DNA of 18,036 nucleotides, taken from positions 1-18,036 of the forward strand of contig SLIY01000078.1 of NCBI GenBank assembly GCA_007135385.1. Direction: 5' to 3'. Shown here in pieces: positions 1-7,828 of the stretch (positions are counted from its first letter, which is position 1; each line of letters starts with the position of its first letter). Made by a program: the position numbers and the translations under genes. This DNA is from Leptolyngbyaceae cyanobacterium CSSed165cm_216. GTDB taxonomy: Bacteria > Cyanobacteriota > Cyanobacteriia > Phormidesmidales > Phormidesmidaceae. Below the pieces are notes generated by a model, which saw only the letters and a program-made list of their open reading frames with translations, was not told the origin of the DNA and did no database searches.

Positions 1-60
1 CACTCGCTTCATGAAAATTTCGTAAAAATTACGGCAGCCCCTGATGGAAGCAAGGTTCAT

Positions 61-87
61 TTGCTACGGATTGAGGCATCGTAGCAA
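61..87. other. Small inverted repeat, 8-bp arms
   Basis: TTGCTACG (61-68) is matched by its exact reverse complement CGTAGCAA (80-87) across an 11-nt loop. It lies in gene-free DNA at the left edge of the window. It could be a terminator stem for a gene outside the window or for read-through from nrdJ, but no T-run follows on either strand. Nothing else can be supported in bases 1-120. Confidence 0.35.
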
Positions 88-123
88 TCGTCACATAGAT
101 GCCTGGATAATGTATCTTTAGCA

Positions 124-166
124 GCAAAGTTCCTCTGCCAACAACGACTTGGCAGAGGAACTTTGC
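124..166 (-). terminator. Perfect 18-bp stem-loop downstream of nrdJ
   Basis: Left arm GCAAAGTTCCTCTGCCAA (124-141) and right arm TTGGCAGAGGAACTTTGC (149-166) are perfect reverse complements with a 7-nt loop (142-148). The hairpin starts 24 nt beyond the nrdJ stop codon. Its position and stability suggest a terminator or a 3'-end stabilising hairpin for nrdJ. No U-tract follows on the minus strand, so it is not a canonical intrinsic terminator. The symmetry would also let it serve a plus-strand transcript. Confidence 0.6.
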
Positions 167-190
167 ATTGCACACAGCGGGTTGGTTGGC

Positions 191-3100
191 CTATTCAGGC
201 TTTTGCTCAGGCAGCATACACTTATCAGAGTCGCAGCCAGCAGGGCCGGCTTCAATCAAATCACCGGCATCATACCGAGATAGCGCGGCATGGAAATTAC
301 CTGTGCCCCGCCTGGCTTCCACCTGCCGCCGATGCCAGTCGTAGGTAGCTTTGTCGATGGGTTCAAACGGTAAGCGAGGGAAGGTTTGCAGGTCGTCAAA
401 CCGAGCCAGTAAGGCGGCGGAGATGTAGCCCTCGTCGTTTTGAATCACCTGGTAGATGCGATCGCCCAAAAACTCAATCTCGGGCTCCCGAAACTCAATG
501 GTGGCCGAGGTATTGTGGGTGGTGTAGTGGGTCTGCACCTGCATGTAGAAATCGAACTGGGCCGCCGCCGAGAACTTTTCGATGGCGATTTCATCGGCTC
601 CGGGCAGGTTAGCCCAAGGCACCTCCACTGGAATTTCCACCAACCACTCGGTACAGCGGGGGTCAAAGGGATCGTTGAGCAGGTTACCATGTTCGTCCTT
701 ATCGGACTGGGAGGGTACTATCGAGTAACCATAGTCAATACAGGCCATGGCCACGGGATCATTTTTGCGGAAGGTAATCCGCCGGATAAATCGCTGGGCC
801 TTAGGGGGGTGCCAGCCAGGGCTAGCCCCGGTCAACAAGGACTTGGTGCCGGCGGGCTGCACCGTAGTGCAGCGGTTGGGCCGCTGGAGATTATGGCGAT
901 CGCAATAGTCCCACACGGTTTCATGGACAATCTCTCGCCAGCGGGTCAGGTAGTCTTGCTCTTTTTTCTTGAACTCAAGCCCCACCATGGTGTCGGGACG
1001 GCCTGCTTCCCACCAGCGCAACCAGTCCACACCAAAGGCGTTGACAAAGAAGTCAAATAAGCCGGTAAAGGAGACCCCAACGATGGGATCTTCTAGGCGC
1101 GACTGTTGGTATCGAGGCTCGATGAACTGGTGATTCAACAGCACCGCCACCGATAGCGCTCCAGCTTTAAAGGCCTCGGCTTGCTCTTCCAGATTGTTAG
1201 GATCTAGCTGATTTAGATGCACCTCCGCCAAATTGCAGTGAAAATTGGATCCTAAAATTTCTCCACAATTGTGAGCAACAAAGCCATTGGCATCAAACCT
1301 AGCAGGTCCGGGCACTGTACAGTCGTAGACCGCTTCTACACCATCAGGCTCAATCACCGCCAGGGTAGCTGTAAACCGCTCACGATTGGGACGACGTTTG
1401 TAGCTGCTCAGCGCATCGGCTAACTTGACCGCTTTGGCCGGTTCGCGGAATCCCACCAGAGCCTCAAAGACCTGTAAGTTGTCGTTAGCAATTACCAACT
1501 CATGTTGCGCCTGACAAAAGTATGCGGACAACTCTCGGTGAGCATCGGGTAGCATTCGATAGCCCTCTGGGCGCCGCTGCTGATAGATAGTCGCCATAAT
1601 GCCCAACCGCACCAACATGCGCTGAACAGCTTCTAAATTAGCTAAGCTACTCTGGGCTAATCGGATACTAATACCCTTACTCTGGTTACCTTGGACACTA
1701 CCATCAGCATCAAATAGGCCCTGTAAAAACCCACGATAAAACCCATAGCTGCCTTGCTCAACCAATGGCGTAATGGCTTTATTCCCCTGAAAAATACCAA
1801 ATTCTGCCGCCAGTCGAGCCAGCCCAGTAGAGTTAATTACCCTATACTTGAGTTGGGTATGATAATGGGCCGACTCTGTTCTCCGTTCATAGCCCACCGT
1901 GGTTTCGAGTAGCGCGACTGCATGTTGACTCATCTCATCCTGGGAATTTCCCCAGAACCGCAGTAAAGCCGAGTCGTTCCACTGGGTTTTGGCTAAACTG
2001 CCGTCGCCTACTAGATTACCCAGTAGCCAACCAGATTCTATTGTGCCCTGGCCTTCCCAAGGCTGTAGTCCTCGATGGTTATGCAGCATCACCCGATCCC
2101 CAGGCTGAAGGGTTTCGGCTGCCACCCACTCAGTGTACTGAGCTTTTTGAGTTTGGGCTGTGACCTTGAGGACTTTGTGATTGCCGGTTAGACGCAGGGT
2201 TTGACCTTCTTGGGTAGTGAGTTTGAGCACAGGCTTAGTGCCCGAGTAGAAAAAGCCCTCTGCAGTCGTACTGAATAATTCTCCGTTGATATAGGTGCTG
2301 TGTTGCTGGCCAATTAAATCCTTAACCTGTCTGGGTCCATCGCCCGTATGCACCCAGGTATCGGCTGTAACACAAGGATTCAGACCGTAGCGATCATCAC
2401 CACCAGCCCGTCGTTTGGCCTCCCCGGCCCACTGGATCGCGCCCTCGCCGGAATAGAACTGCTTGCGCACAGAATCAATGCAGTCCTGGCGGCTGGGCTT
2501 TTCGTGGAACACCCGGGTATGGTTGGCCATCCGCAGCACGTCCCGCTCGGGGTCAATGCGCCAGTTGCCGTCAGCATCTTGCTGCCAAAGGTTGTCTTTG
2601 GCGCTGGCAGCCAACTCATCGGCGCTATCGAATTGGCGCATCCCAGCTGAGTTATGCGTCAGGTAACCATCACAGTAGAAGCAATGGGCTTCTTCTACCT
2701 CAATGTCATAGGTTTGAATGGAGGTATAGCTACCGATCCCCTTAACCGTGACCGGAATATCGAGATTAATATCAGCCTCGGCAATGTAGCGCTCATAATT
2801 CGCATCCACTTGCCGAGACCCTTCAAAGCCCATACCGCGCATTTCGCTGTAGGTGTACATCTGGCGCATTAGGGGTGCAGGTACCGTGAAGCCATACATT
2901 TTCAGTCCCTGACGGAGTTCACCCTTGATGGAATGGGGGGCAACCAGGCTATTGTATTGTCCTTTGAAAGCGGGAATAGTGACGTTGTATTTGGCCTGCC
3001 AGCTATCTTTCTGAGGACGAGTAAGCTTTACCCGTCCAGCAATCCCCAGGCTAGAAAGCACTGCTGTCACCTGACGGGCAAAGGTAGGGTAAACTGTCGT

Positions 3101-4702
3101 CACCAGGTGGGGAGGCCGATTGTTAAGCGCACCGTCGCTATCCATCAAGCCCGCCAGGTAAGCGGCTCTAATGTCGATGGAACCTTGCAGAATGAAGGTC
3201 GGTACCGTCAGGGGCTGAGCCGCCTGCTTGATGGAACGATGGAAATATTCCGCCAGGCGAATTGATGAGCAGACCGACTTAGCGGTGTTCTCACCATTCA
3301 CCGTGCCATGGGTGGCGGTGAGGCCAAACTGGGCCAAGGCCCGATCTAGCTTGCCTTGCAGACCTTGGGTAAGCACAGCATCGTTGGCATCCATGGCCCA
3401 CTCCACCCGACCATAGGGCTTGCCGTGTTTATTACGACCCAAGGCCACGTAGCCATCACCGTGGGTATAGCCAATCAGCCAAGCCACATCAGCCGTCAGG
3501 GTTGGAATCGTCAGCTCCTTCGCCGTACGGCTGCGGTCTGGTCGTTCAGCCGTGAAGTCCACAGGCAGTGTTGTCACTGTACCCGGCAGGATTTGGGTGT
3601 TGTGCATTAGACGATCGCCTACTTCCAGTTGATCTACCCGCTTCCACTGCACCTCGCCATTAGCGTCAGCCAGAACTGCCACGCGGTGATTCAACGTTGC
3701 TCTAGGCAGGGGACCATTGGTCTCAACTGCGTAGACATCCTGGACGCCTTGGTCAAACTTATTCACGACACGCCGGAAACCCAGGGGGGTTTGCACCCAA
3801 TCACCCACCTGTACATCTTTGATGGCAACCAAACCCTTGTCAGTATGTACCAGGGCATCTTCGGGCAGGCAGCGGCGAATATTGCCCGCCACTACACAGG
3901 CGGCGGCTTCATCGATCAGCAGACAGCACTCGACGGAATTGAGCTGGCGACCCAGGGCTTTGTTGAGGATGGTGGCGCAGCGATCGTACAGCAGCGACAG
4001 CCGCACCGGGTTAGCAACGCCGCCAAACCCCTTCAGTTTTTCCCCGGCGGGGCGCACATCCCCCAGGTCGATGGTGACCTGCACGTCGCCGGTAAACCGC
4101 TCATCGGTGGAGAGTTCGAGCAGAGTTTGGTAGGACTGCACCCAGCCCTGGCGGCTATCGCCCACCCGAATGGCCACCTGATTGCCATCGATGGTGACTT
4201 CGGTGATTTCCCGTCGCTCACCGACCGGAGTTTCGCCAATGTCCCCAGCCATGGTCACCACCAGGCGGTTGCGGATGGCCGGAATTTGATTGATGTATTT
4301 CGGTTCTAGAATCGCCCCGGTGCCACAGCCCATCATGGCCAGATCCATCATCAGGCCAAAGGCGCGCCAGTCGACAACATTGGTGCTGGTGCAGTTGTAG
4401 GCACCGGAAAAATTCTCGGGCTGTTTGCTCCAGGCGGTACCGCCCACCCACAGCCAGCGCCCCGATGGTAGGGCTTTGACCTGGCGCTGCATCCGGTTTA
4501 GCAGGGCCACCTCTGCGTCCGTCAGCTGGCCCAGTTCCTTAAGGCCTGCTAGGGTGCGATCGCACACCTGATCCCAAGTTTCTCGCTCCCCTTCCACCAC
4601 CTCTCCCCGGCGGCTATAGGTGCGATAAAACACGGGAAATGCCGCTGGCGCTGCTTCAGGGAAAGGCCCCTGCTGCCGGGTACGGGGAAGTTCTTGAACC
4701 AT
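191..4702 (-). CDS. nrdJ: Adenosylcobalamin-dependent ribonucleotide reductase (class II, RTPR type) with two inteins
   Basis: The product reduces ribonucleotides to deoxyribonucleotides with coenzyme B12 as radical source; thioredoxin-type reductants normally recycle the C-terminal cysteine pair. The ORF encodes 1503 residues. Removing two inteins (278-684 and 777-1145) leaves exteins of 277, 92 and 358 residues, 727 in total, close to the roughly 740 of monomeric Lactobacillus-type RTPR. Visible reductase signatures are NCTSTN with C104 (redox cysteine), GNIRR/SAGM across the first junction, and NP/CGE across the second, where C1146 is the thiyl-radical cysteine and E1148 the catalytic glutamate. 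FHCNLAE follows (C1156, redox partner), and C1490 and C1495 form the C-terminal shuttle pair. The ATG at 4702 has AAAGG eight bases upstream (4711-4715). Both inteins must splice to give enzyme, and no other reductase is visible here. Confidence 0.96.
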   Translation of the reverse strand: MVQELPRTRQQGPFPEAAPAAFPVFYRTYSRRGEVVEGERETWDQVCDRTLAGLKELGQLTDAEVALLNRMQRQVKALPSGRWLWVGGTAWSKQPENFSGAYNCTSTNVVDWRAFGLMMDLAMMGCGTGAILEPKYINQIPAIRNRLVVTMAGDIGETPVGERREITEVTIDGNQVAIRVGDSRQGWVQSYQTLLELSTDERFTGDVQVTIDLGDVRPAGEKLKGFGGVANPVRLSLLYDRCATILNKALGRQLNSVECCLLIDEAAACVVAGNIRRCLPEDALVHTDKGLVAIKDVQVGDWVQTPLGFRRVVNKFDQGVQDVYAVETNGPLPRATLNHRVAVLADANGEVQWKRVDQLEVGDRLMHNTQILPGTVTTLPVDFTAERPDRSRTAKELTIPTLTADVAWLIGYTHGDGYVALGRNKHGKPYGRVEWAMDANDAVLTQGLQGKLDRALAQFGLTATHGTVNGENTAKSVCSSIRLAEYFHRSIKQAAQPLTVPTFILQGSIDIRAAYLAGLMDSDGALNNRPPHLVTTVYPTFARQVTAVLSSLGIAGRVKLTRPQKDSWQAKYNVTIPAFKGQYNSLVAPHSIKGELRQGLKMYGFTVPAPLMRQMYTYSEMRGMGFEGSRQVDANYERYIAEADINLDIPVTVKGIGSYTSIQTYDIEVEEAHCFYCDGYLTHNSAGMRQFDSADELAASAKDNLWQQDADGNWRIDPERDVLRMANHTRVFHEKPSRQDCIDSVRKQFYSGEGAIQWAGEAKRRAGGDDRYGLNPCVTADTWVHTGDGPRQVKDLIGQQHSTYINGELFSTTAEGFFYSGTKPVLKLTTQEGQTLRLTGNHKVLKVTAQTQKAQYTEWVAAETLQPGDRVMLHNHRGLQPWEGQGTIESGWLLGNLVGDGSLAKTQWNDSALLRFWGNSQDEMSQHAVALLETTVGYERRTESAHYHTQLKYRVINSTGLARLAAEFGIFQGNKAITPLVEQGSYGFYRGFLQGLFDADGSVQGNQSKGISIRLAQSSLANLEAVQRMLVRLGIMATIYQQRRPEGYRMLPDAHRELSAYFCQAQHELVIANDNLQVFEALVGFREPAKAVKLADALSSYKRRPNRERFTATLAVIEPDGVEAVYDCTVPGPARFDANGFVAHNCGEILGSNFHCNLAEVHLNQLDPNNLEEQAEAFKAGALSVAVLLNHQFIEPRYQQSRLEDPIVGVSFTGLFDFFVNAFGVDWLRWWEAGRPDTMVGLEFKKKEQDYLTRWREIVHETVWDYCDRHNLQRPNRCTTVQPAGTKSLLTGASPGWHPPKAQRFIRRITFRKNDPVAMACIDYGYSIVPSQSDKDEHGNLLNDPFDPRCTEWLVEIPVEVPWANLPGADEIAIEKFSAAAQFDFYMQVQTHYTTHNTSATIEFREPEIEFLGDRIYQVIQNDEGYISAALLARFDDLQTFPRLPFEPIDKATYDWHRRQVEARRGTGNFHAALSRYDAGDLIEAGPAGCDSDKCMLPEQKPE
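1268..2374 (-). mobile_element. Intein 2 of NrdJ (369 aa, LAGLIDADG homing endonuclease)
   Basis: Residues 777-1145 of the precursor interrupt the NP/CGE active-site motif. Cys777 is the first intein residue and TGNH (839-842) is block B. LLGNLVGDG (893-901) and LQGLFDADG (993-1001) are the two endonuclease helices. The C-terminal blocks read YDCTV then FDANGFVAHN, ending at H1144-N1145. The +1 residue Cys1146 is the reductase's own radical cysteine, so it would be used first in splicing and afterwards in catalysis. The block F position that often holds histidine (HxF) is alanine here (A1134 in ARF). Only 92 extein residues separate this intein from intein 1. Confidence 0.93.
2651..3871 (-). 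mobile_element. Intein 1 of NrdJ (407 aa, LAGLIDADG homing endonuclease)
   Basis: This in-frame protein intron covers residues 278-684 of the precursor, between NIRR and SAGM of the reductase. Splicing signatures are Cys278 as first residue, block B TLNH (T336 to H339), block F around YDIEVEEAHCFY with H673, and the terminal H683-N684, followed by Ser685 as +1 nucleophile. The endonuclease core has two LAGLIDADG helices: IGYTHGDGY (about 410-418) and LAGLMDSDG (516-524). The catalytic aspartates appear intact, so it may still home. Cys674 and Cys677 form a CxxC a few residues before the C-terminal junction, which is less usual. Boundaries are inferred from motifs and from continuity of the reductase sequence. 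Confidence 0.93.
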
Positions 4703-4872
4703 GGAATCAGCCTTTGAGAAAAATATAGGATTTCAGGATTTACCGGTCGGTGTCTTGCCTCAGCCCAGGGGCAGAACCTGATGCCAGATCCCAGGCTTGT
4801 AGCATAGCCCAATGGTCGATCATCATAGCGGATTATTCTTAGATGTAGCGTCGAAAAATAAAATTTTGCTCC

Positions 4873-4886
4873 ATCTAGCGCTAGAT
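4873..4886. other. 14-bp perfect palindrome between the RCK gene and nrdJ
   Basis: ATCTAGCGCTAGAT is self-complementary and lies in the 250-bp gap between two minus-strand genes. Read on the minus strand it is followed, after AGC, by an A/T-rich run that includes TTTTATTTTT. It may therefore be a weak terminator for the RCK gene, or an operator upstream of nrdJ. The sequence does not decide between them. Confidence 0.35.
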
Positions 4887-4952
4887 CTGGAAGCCCTCAC
4901 GCAGTTCTCGACCCTGGCTAGCGGCTATGGAGCAATCGTCTGCTCTGCTGTC

Positions 4953-5633
4953 TTAGGGCTCACACAATCCCATGAAGTCGATTAGCTGGTGTACCAGTTG
5001 GGGTTTAGTCACGGCCAAAATGGTTGACCCGCTTTCTAATACCGTGCTGCCGTTGGGAATAGTCAGGTCTTCGTGGGGGTGGGCTTGATAGCCAATAATC
5101 AGGGTGCCGTCAGGGAACCGGGGATCTTGGGCCACCTCCGCCAGGCTCCGCCCGACGATATAGCACTGTTGGGGCAGGGACAGTTTCAACACCTCTATCT
5201 GTCCTTGTTCAAAGTGCATCATGGCATCCACTTGGGGATACTCGATGGCATTGATCACCCGACTGATAGCCAGTTCGGTGGTGCTGATAGTGTGGGTGGC
5301 TCCAGCCAAGATATAGGGTTCGGTAAAGTCGCGATCGCTCATCCGCACCACAATCTGGGGCACGCCATAGTGCTTCGATAGGGTGACCATCGCTAAATTC
5401 AAGGCATCTTCCCGCAGGGTGGCAATGACCACCTGAGCTTTACGAATGCCCGCTTCTAGTAGGACCGTCGTATTCACGGCGCTACCCTCAAAGGCCATCA
5501 CCCCAATTTTCTCCCGAGCATACTGACAGGCTAGGGAGTTGGTATCCACGATAGCGATGGTATAGCCCATGGCCAATAGGGCCTTAGCTAGGTCAAGCCC
5601 CATCATGCCCGCTCCACCAATTAACACGTACAT
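4953..5633 (-). CDS. TrkA/KtrA-like RCK protein (K+ channel or transporter regulator)
   Basis: The 226-residue cytosolic protein has one RCK unit: an N-terminal Rossmann (TrkA-N) domain of about 1-130 and a TrkA-C domain of about 140-222. The nucleotide-binding loop GAGMMG (7-12) and the acidic residue D30 at the end of the second strand fit NAD(H) or ATP/ADP binding. Family members sit as rings on membrane K+ translocators (KtrB, TrkH or channels) and gate them. The length matches single-RCK KtrA/KtrC rather than the duplicated 458-residue TrkA. No membrane partner is encoded nearby. AGAGG at 5639-5643, five bases before the ATG, supports the start. nrdJ follows on the same strand after 250 bp; a functional link is not evident. 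Confidence 0.88.
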   Translation of the reverse strand: MYVLIGGAGMMGLDLAKALLAMGYTIAIVDTNSLACQYAREKIGVMAFEGSAVNTTVLLEAGIRKAQVVIATLREDALNLAMVTLSKHYGVPQIVVRMSDRDFTEPYILAGATHTISTTELAISRVINAIEYPQVDAMMHFEQGQIEVLKLSLPQQCYIVGRSLAEVAQDPRFPDGTLIIGYQAHPHEDLTIPNGSTVLESGSTILAVTKPQLVHQLIDFMGLCEP

Positions 5634-5725
5634 GGTTACCTCTGCTTGGGAACGCTAGGAATCAAAACCCTAGACATTCAAGCTAGCAGAAAGGCAGCAA
5701 AACCAAGATGGAAGGGGGTATGCTG

Positions 5726-5857
5726 ATGGCCCGAGCCCACCAAGATGCGGCCGTTCTAGGTACAATCGCAGCAGCCATGGTGAGCTTGGTGCAGGAGGCT
5801 ACAGCCAAATCTGCGGTTGCTCCTGGTCAATCTCCCTCTGGACCGACACCTACATAA
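5726..5857 (+). CDS. Possible micro-ORF, 43 aa, upstream of potB
   Basis: An ATG at 5726 preceded by AAGGGGG (5712-5718) opens a 43-codon frame ending in TAA at 5855-5857. An in-frame ATG at 5708 would give 49 residues. The product has an Ala/Val-rich helical centre (VLGTIAAAMVSLVQ) and a Pro/Ser/Thr-rich tail. I do not recognise a family. It occupies most of the otherwise empty 313-bp gap between the divergent RCK and permease genes. It could be a real small protein, a relic, or chance; codon evidence is thin at this length. Confidence 0.3.
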   Translation: MARAHQDAAVLGTIAAAMVSLVQEATAKSAVAPGQSPSGPTPT

Positions 5858-5946
5858 ACCAACATCCACATAAAATAGTTGTCAGCGAGCTAGACGTCAC
5901 CATCATTGGCCCTCGCCAGTACCTAGCCTCATGTCAGGTCCGTGTC

Positions 5947-6873
5947 ATGGCCCCATCCTCTCCGCCACCCAAACCATTACCCCTGGACACTCAGTCGGCT
6001 TGGGCCGATCGTCTTTCCCCTCATCGGTGGTTGGGGCCGGTGACGATGTTAGGACCAGCTGGGGTTTGGCTGCTATTGCTGTTAGTCATCCCCACCCTGT
6101 TGATTCTAGACATTAGTTTGGTGCCAGGGTTGCGGTTGGGCCAACCCAGCGGCGGCTATGGGTTAGGTAACTATCTGCAAATTTTGCAGCCGGTCTACCT
6201 GCGGGTGATGGTTCGCTCTCTGTCTTTTGCCCTAGGCACAACGGTGCTGTGCCTGCTGCTAGGGTTTCCAGTGGCCTATTGGATAGCGTTAATGGCCCCC
6301 CAGCGCTGGCGCAACCTGCTGCTGGTGGGGTTTGTGCTGCCCCTGTGGACATCATCCCTATTGCGAGCTTACGCCTGGACGACTATCCTGCGGCCCACGG
6401 GCGTACTCAATAGTGTATTGGGTTTGCTGGGGCTACCCTCTCAAAATTGGCTGAATACGCCCACAGCGGTGTTTATTGGATTGACCTACAGCTTTTTGCC
6501 CTACATGGTACTGATTCTCTATGCCTCTTTAGAGAAATTGGATACTCGCCTGTTAGAAGCGGCGGCTGACCTGGGGGCTACCCCTCGCCAGAGTTTTTGG
6601 ACCATTACGGTGCCCCAGACCTTGCCCGGTATCGCCGCTGGCTGCCTGCTGGTGTTTATCACCTCCCTGGGGGATTTTGTGGTGCCCACCCTCTTGGGAG
6701 GGGCGTCGTCGATGAATATTGCCCGGTTAATCTATAACCAGTTCCTGGGTCCTACCCGAGCCTGGGGGTTTGGTTCAGCCCTCAGTATGGTGCTGATTTT
6801 GGCGGTCAGTTTGGCCATTGCCCTGCTGCTGAAATACGGCGATCGCAGTACCCTGACCGAAACCTCCCAGTAA
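5947..6873 (+). CDS. potB: ABC transporter permease, PotB-like (polyamine/opine family)
   Basis: The 308-residue inner-membrane permease has about six hydrophobic helices (roughly 38-60, 90-112, 121-143, 172-192, 228-250, 275-295). The cytoplasmic EAA loop is at about 204-228 (EAAADLGATP then the PQTLPGI end), which contacts the ATPase. Architecture and motifs match the spermidine/putrescine permease PotB and its relatives for other cationic or carboxylate substrates, so the substrate is not fixed. The first 30 residues are Pro-rich and poorly conserved. A later start at the ATG of codon 34 is possible, since no good ribosome-binding site precedes the first ATG. potC follows after six bases. 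No PotA ATPase or PotD binding protein lies in the window. Confidence 0.88.
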   Translation: MAPSSPPPKPLPLDTQSAWADRLSPHRWLGPVTMLGPAGVWLLLLLVIPTLLILDISLVPGLRLGQPSGGYGLGNYLQILQPVYLRVMVRSLSFALGTTVLCLLLGFPVAYWIALMAPQRWRNLLLVGFVLPLWTSSLLRAYAWTTILRPTGVLNSVLGLLGLPSQNWLNTPTAVFIGLTYSFLPYMVLILYASLEKLDTRLLEAAADLGATPRQSFWTITVPQTLPGIAAGCLLVFITSLGDFVVPTLLGGASSMNIARLIYNQFLGPTRAWGFGSALSMVLILAVSLAIALLLKYGDRSTLTETSQ

Positions 6874-6879
6874 TCGCCT

Positions 6880-7680
6880 ATGGCTCCGTCGTCCGCTAAA
6901 GTCACCTGGCCCAGCCTATTTACGGCCCTGATGTACGCCTTCATGTATGCCCCAATTATTGTGTTGGCGGTGTATAGCTTTAACGAATCCCGCTATAGCG
7001 CTGGCTGGGAAGGGTTTAGTCTGCGTTGGTATCGGGCTCTATTTAGCGATCGCCGGATTTTCGCCGCCCTGCAAGACAGCTTGACCGTGGCGTTTGTGGC
7101 GGTGGCCATTTCGGCGGTCCTGGGTACCCTGATGGCCATTGGCCTGGCCCGCTATCAGTTTCGAGGCAAGGCCCTGTATCGAGGGGTCTCCTATCTACCG
7201 CTGATTATTCCAGACATTGCGATCGCGGTAGCCACCCTAGTTTTCCTGACCTCGGTGGCCGTCCCCCTCAGCCTGAGCACTGTCATTGCCGCCCACATGG
7301 TCTTCTGCCTGGCCTACATTGCCGTCGTGGTCTCTAGCCGTCTGCAAAGCCTGGACCCCAACTTAGAAGAAGCCGCCCTAGACCTAGGGGCTACCCCCAC
7401 CCAGGCGATGATCAAGGTGCTGGTTCCCCAACTAGCTCCGGGTATTTTGGCGGGCTGTCTACTGGCCTTTGTGCTCAGTATGGATGACCTGTTGATTTCT
7501 AGCTTTACCGCCGGGGGCGGGGCCAACCCCTTACCCCTGGAGATTTTTAGCCGGGTACGTACTGGGGTAAAGCCTGACATCAACGCCCTGAGTGTTGTAC
7601 TGATTTTGGGGTCAGCCCTGCTGTCTGGTTTAGCAGAATATGTGCGCTACCGCAGTGAAAAACGGCGGCGGCGGGGGTGA
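6880..7680 (+). CDS. potC: ABC transporter permease, PotC-like
   Basis: The 266-residue second permease is translated six bases after potB and is presumably coupled to it. About six membrane helices are visible, the first at about 12-33 (ALMYAFMYAPIIVLAVYSFN, typical of PotC). The EAA loop is at about 163-189 (EEAALDLGATP then the PQLAPGI end), followed by SMDDLLISSF, a PotC hallmark. The protein ends in a short basic tail (SEKRRRRG). It should pair with PotB as the heteromeric pore of a polyamine-type importer. The ATP-binding and periplasmic binding subunits must be encoded elsewhere, or be shared with another system. Confidence 0.88.
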   Translation: MAPSSAKVTWPSLFTALMYAFMYAPIIVLAVYSFNESRYSAGWEGFSLRWYRALFSDRRIFAALQDSLTVAFVAVAISAVLGTLMAIGLARYQFRGKALYRGVSYLPLIIPDIAIAVATLVFLTSVAVPLSLSTVIAAHMVFCLAYIAVVVSSRLQSLDPNLEEAALDLGATPTQAMIKVLVPQLAPGILAGCLLAFVLSMDDLLISSFTAGGGANPLPLEIFSRVRTGVKPDINALSVVLILGSALLSGLAEYVRYRSEKRRRRG

Positions 7681-7723
7681 GGGGGAGACGGGGTGTCGGG
7701 TGTTGAGGTGTAGACGCGGAGTG

Positions 7724-7741
7724 GCTTCCCGGAGGGGAAGT
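7724..7741. other. GC-rich short palindrome between convergent genes
   Basis: CTTCCC (7725-7730) pairs with GGGAAG (7735-7740) across a 4-nt loop, with a possible extra G-U pair. It sits in a G-rich 148-bp gap between the convergent potC and selO ends. It may act as a shared transcription stop, although no T-run flanks it. Its CTTCCC-GGAG-GGGAAG form resembles short dispersed GC palindromes seen in many cyanobacterial intergenic regions (general knowledge, not tested). Two GAAGGAGT copies overlap the selO stop on the minus strand. Confidence 0.35.
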
Positions 7742-7828
7742 GTTCAGAAAGTCATACTCAATCAGGCCTGGAACTTACCCAAAAATCAGGACGCCCCCCG
7801 TTCGGCAGCCGCTCTCAAATTCACTCCT

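Noticed and set aside
440..4309. Long plus-strand open frames (for example 440-1060 and 3629-4309)
   Set aside because: They are antisense to nrdJ exteins and inteins, whose protein motifs are unambiguous, and their translations show no domain.
4703..4952. Cobalamin riboswitch or NrdR box upstream of nrdJ
   Set aside because: Expected for a B12-dependent reductase, but I see no B12-box-like core and no paired NrdR palindromes; only the 14-bp palindrome at 4873-4886.
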